Made by a program: the position numbers and the translations under genes. This document shows, piece by piece, positions 28,561 through 29,141 of a stretch of DNA of 29,141 nt. The DNA comes from Parastagonospora avenae f. sp. tritici 18332-5. Its lineage: Eukaryota > Ascomycota > Dothideomycetes > Pleosporales > Phaeosphaeriaceae. The stretch lies in NCBI GenBank assembly GCA_022559985.1, contig JAFJTR010000159.1:1-29141 (forward strand), written 5' to 3'. Within the stretch, counting starts at the first letter, position 1; each line of letters opens with the position of its first letter. Below the pieces are notes generated by a model. It saw nothing but the letters and a program-made list of their open reading frames with translations, did not search any database and was not told the origin of the DNA.

Positions 28561-29141
28561 ATGGAGCAACAAGCGACACCGGCTCTATCCTCAGCTAACC
28601 AGCATGACGTATCAACGTATAAACGATACGTACCCCTTGTGAGCATTTCAGCAAAGACCCTAGCGGAGCAGACAAACATCGAAGATTGGGTAGATGAAAT
28701 TAAGCTATCGGACGATACACTAAAGAAGAAGCTTAACTCGTACGCAGCTAACTTAATTATAGAGCTTCGTACATCAAGCGCAACAGACGTACGCACTCTT
28801 AAGAACTTTCAGGACGACTTTGCAGAGTGGAAGCTTGTACACTTTAAGGACCTTAGCTGACCTTTCCTACAAGAATTGATCGCTACCTTGCAGAATAAGG
28901 GCATCAGTTTTAAGAAGGACAAAACAGAGGCTACTACACTGTACGGACTTGCGAAAGGAGAACACGCTTTTACTGTCCTACCGCAGCAACGTACAGAACC
29001 GCCATCACTAGCGCTAGTCCCGACGCCACAGATCATGCCCCCGTACGAACCACCCGCAGACTAAATACTTCCTCCGCAACCAGTACAACCATCTCGCGCT
29101 AGCCCACGACACGAGAGCACGACCGGGCAGCTACATACCCC
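28561..29141 (+). pseudogene. Retrotransposon gag-like remnant with in-frame stops
   Basis: A frame starting MEQQATPALS runs 99 codons to a TGA at 28858. The same frame then continues as clean protein-like sequence (PFLQELIATLQNKGISFKKD) to a TAA at 29062 and on to the window end. The helical charged N-terminal part, a Gln/Pro-rich linker (MPPYEPPAD...PPQPVQPS) and a location next to repeats suggest the gag region of an LTR element. No zinc knuckle, protease or reverse transcriptase lies within the window. Both stops fit RIP-type changes (TGG to TGA, CAA to TAA), but that is inference. It could instead be a short host gene of 99 codons. Confidence 0.42.

Overview
The window looks like nuclear DNA of a filamentous ascomycete, most likely a dothideomycete. 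The support is very short introns (45-85 bp, mostly GTRNGT donors with CTAAC/CTGAC-like branch sites), a HET-domain gene remnant, a hAT-like transposase fragment, and fungal forms of eIF4B, EFL1, GPI12 and an Opy1-like dual-PH protein. The class is inferred from general resemblance and no database was searched. I saw no rRNA, tRNA, CRISPR array or bacterial-style operon.

Layout. 1-1116: a hAT-like transposase N-terminus (+) abuts a broken HET-domain gene (-). About 1590-2145: a degenerate 56-bp tandem repeat. 2287-2545 (-): a possible small Cys-rich secreted protein. 3177-5108 (-): a membrane-anchored BBE-type FAD oxidase. 6245-6922 (-) and 7136-8078 (+): a four-helix membrane protein and the GPI-anchor enzyme GPI12, sharing a 213-bp divergent promoter. 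8785-9363 (+): an F-box/zinc-cysteine protein. 9767-11404 (+) and 11505-12653 (-): two convergent disordered proteins. 13649-15644 (-) and 15952-16910 (+): eIF4B and a Tim17-like protein, divergent. 18206-19068 (-): a membrane protein with tyrosine octapeptide repeats. 19370-20880: an AT-rich gene desert with possible transposon relics. 21118-22428 (-) and 23096-26557 (+): an Opy1-like dual-PH protein and EFL1/Ria1, divergent. 26660-28000: a degenerate array with a unit of about 50 bp. 28561-29141 (+): a retroelement gag-like remnant with in-frame stops.

The genic middle is mostly housekeeping: translation initiation (eIF4B), 60S maturation (EFL1), GPI-anchor synthesis (GPI12), a Tim17-fold membrane protein and phosphoinositide binding. 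Both ends are repeat- and transposon-rich accessory sequence. The genes do not form one pathway. I rebuilt introns by hand for six genes. The most interesting items are a 6-nt in-frame microexon (after a 4-nt first coding exon) in eIF4B, the HET/transposase junction, the two degenerate minisatellites, the octapeptide-repeat protein and the LRGG-bearing protein. I did not find a clearly new multi-gene system.
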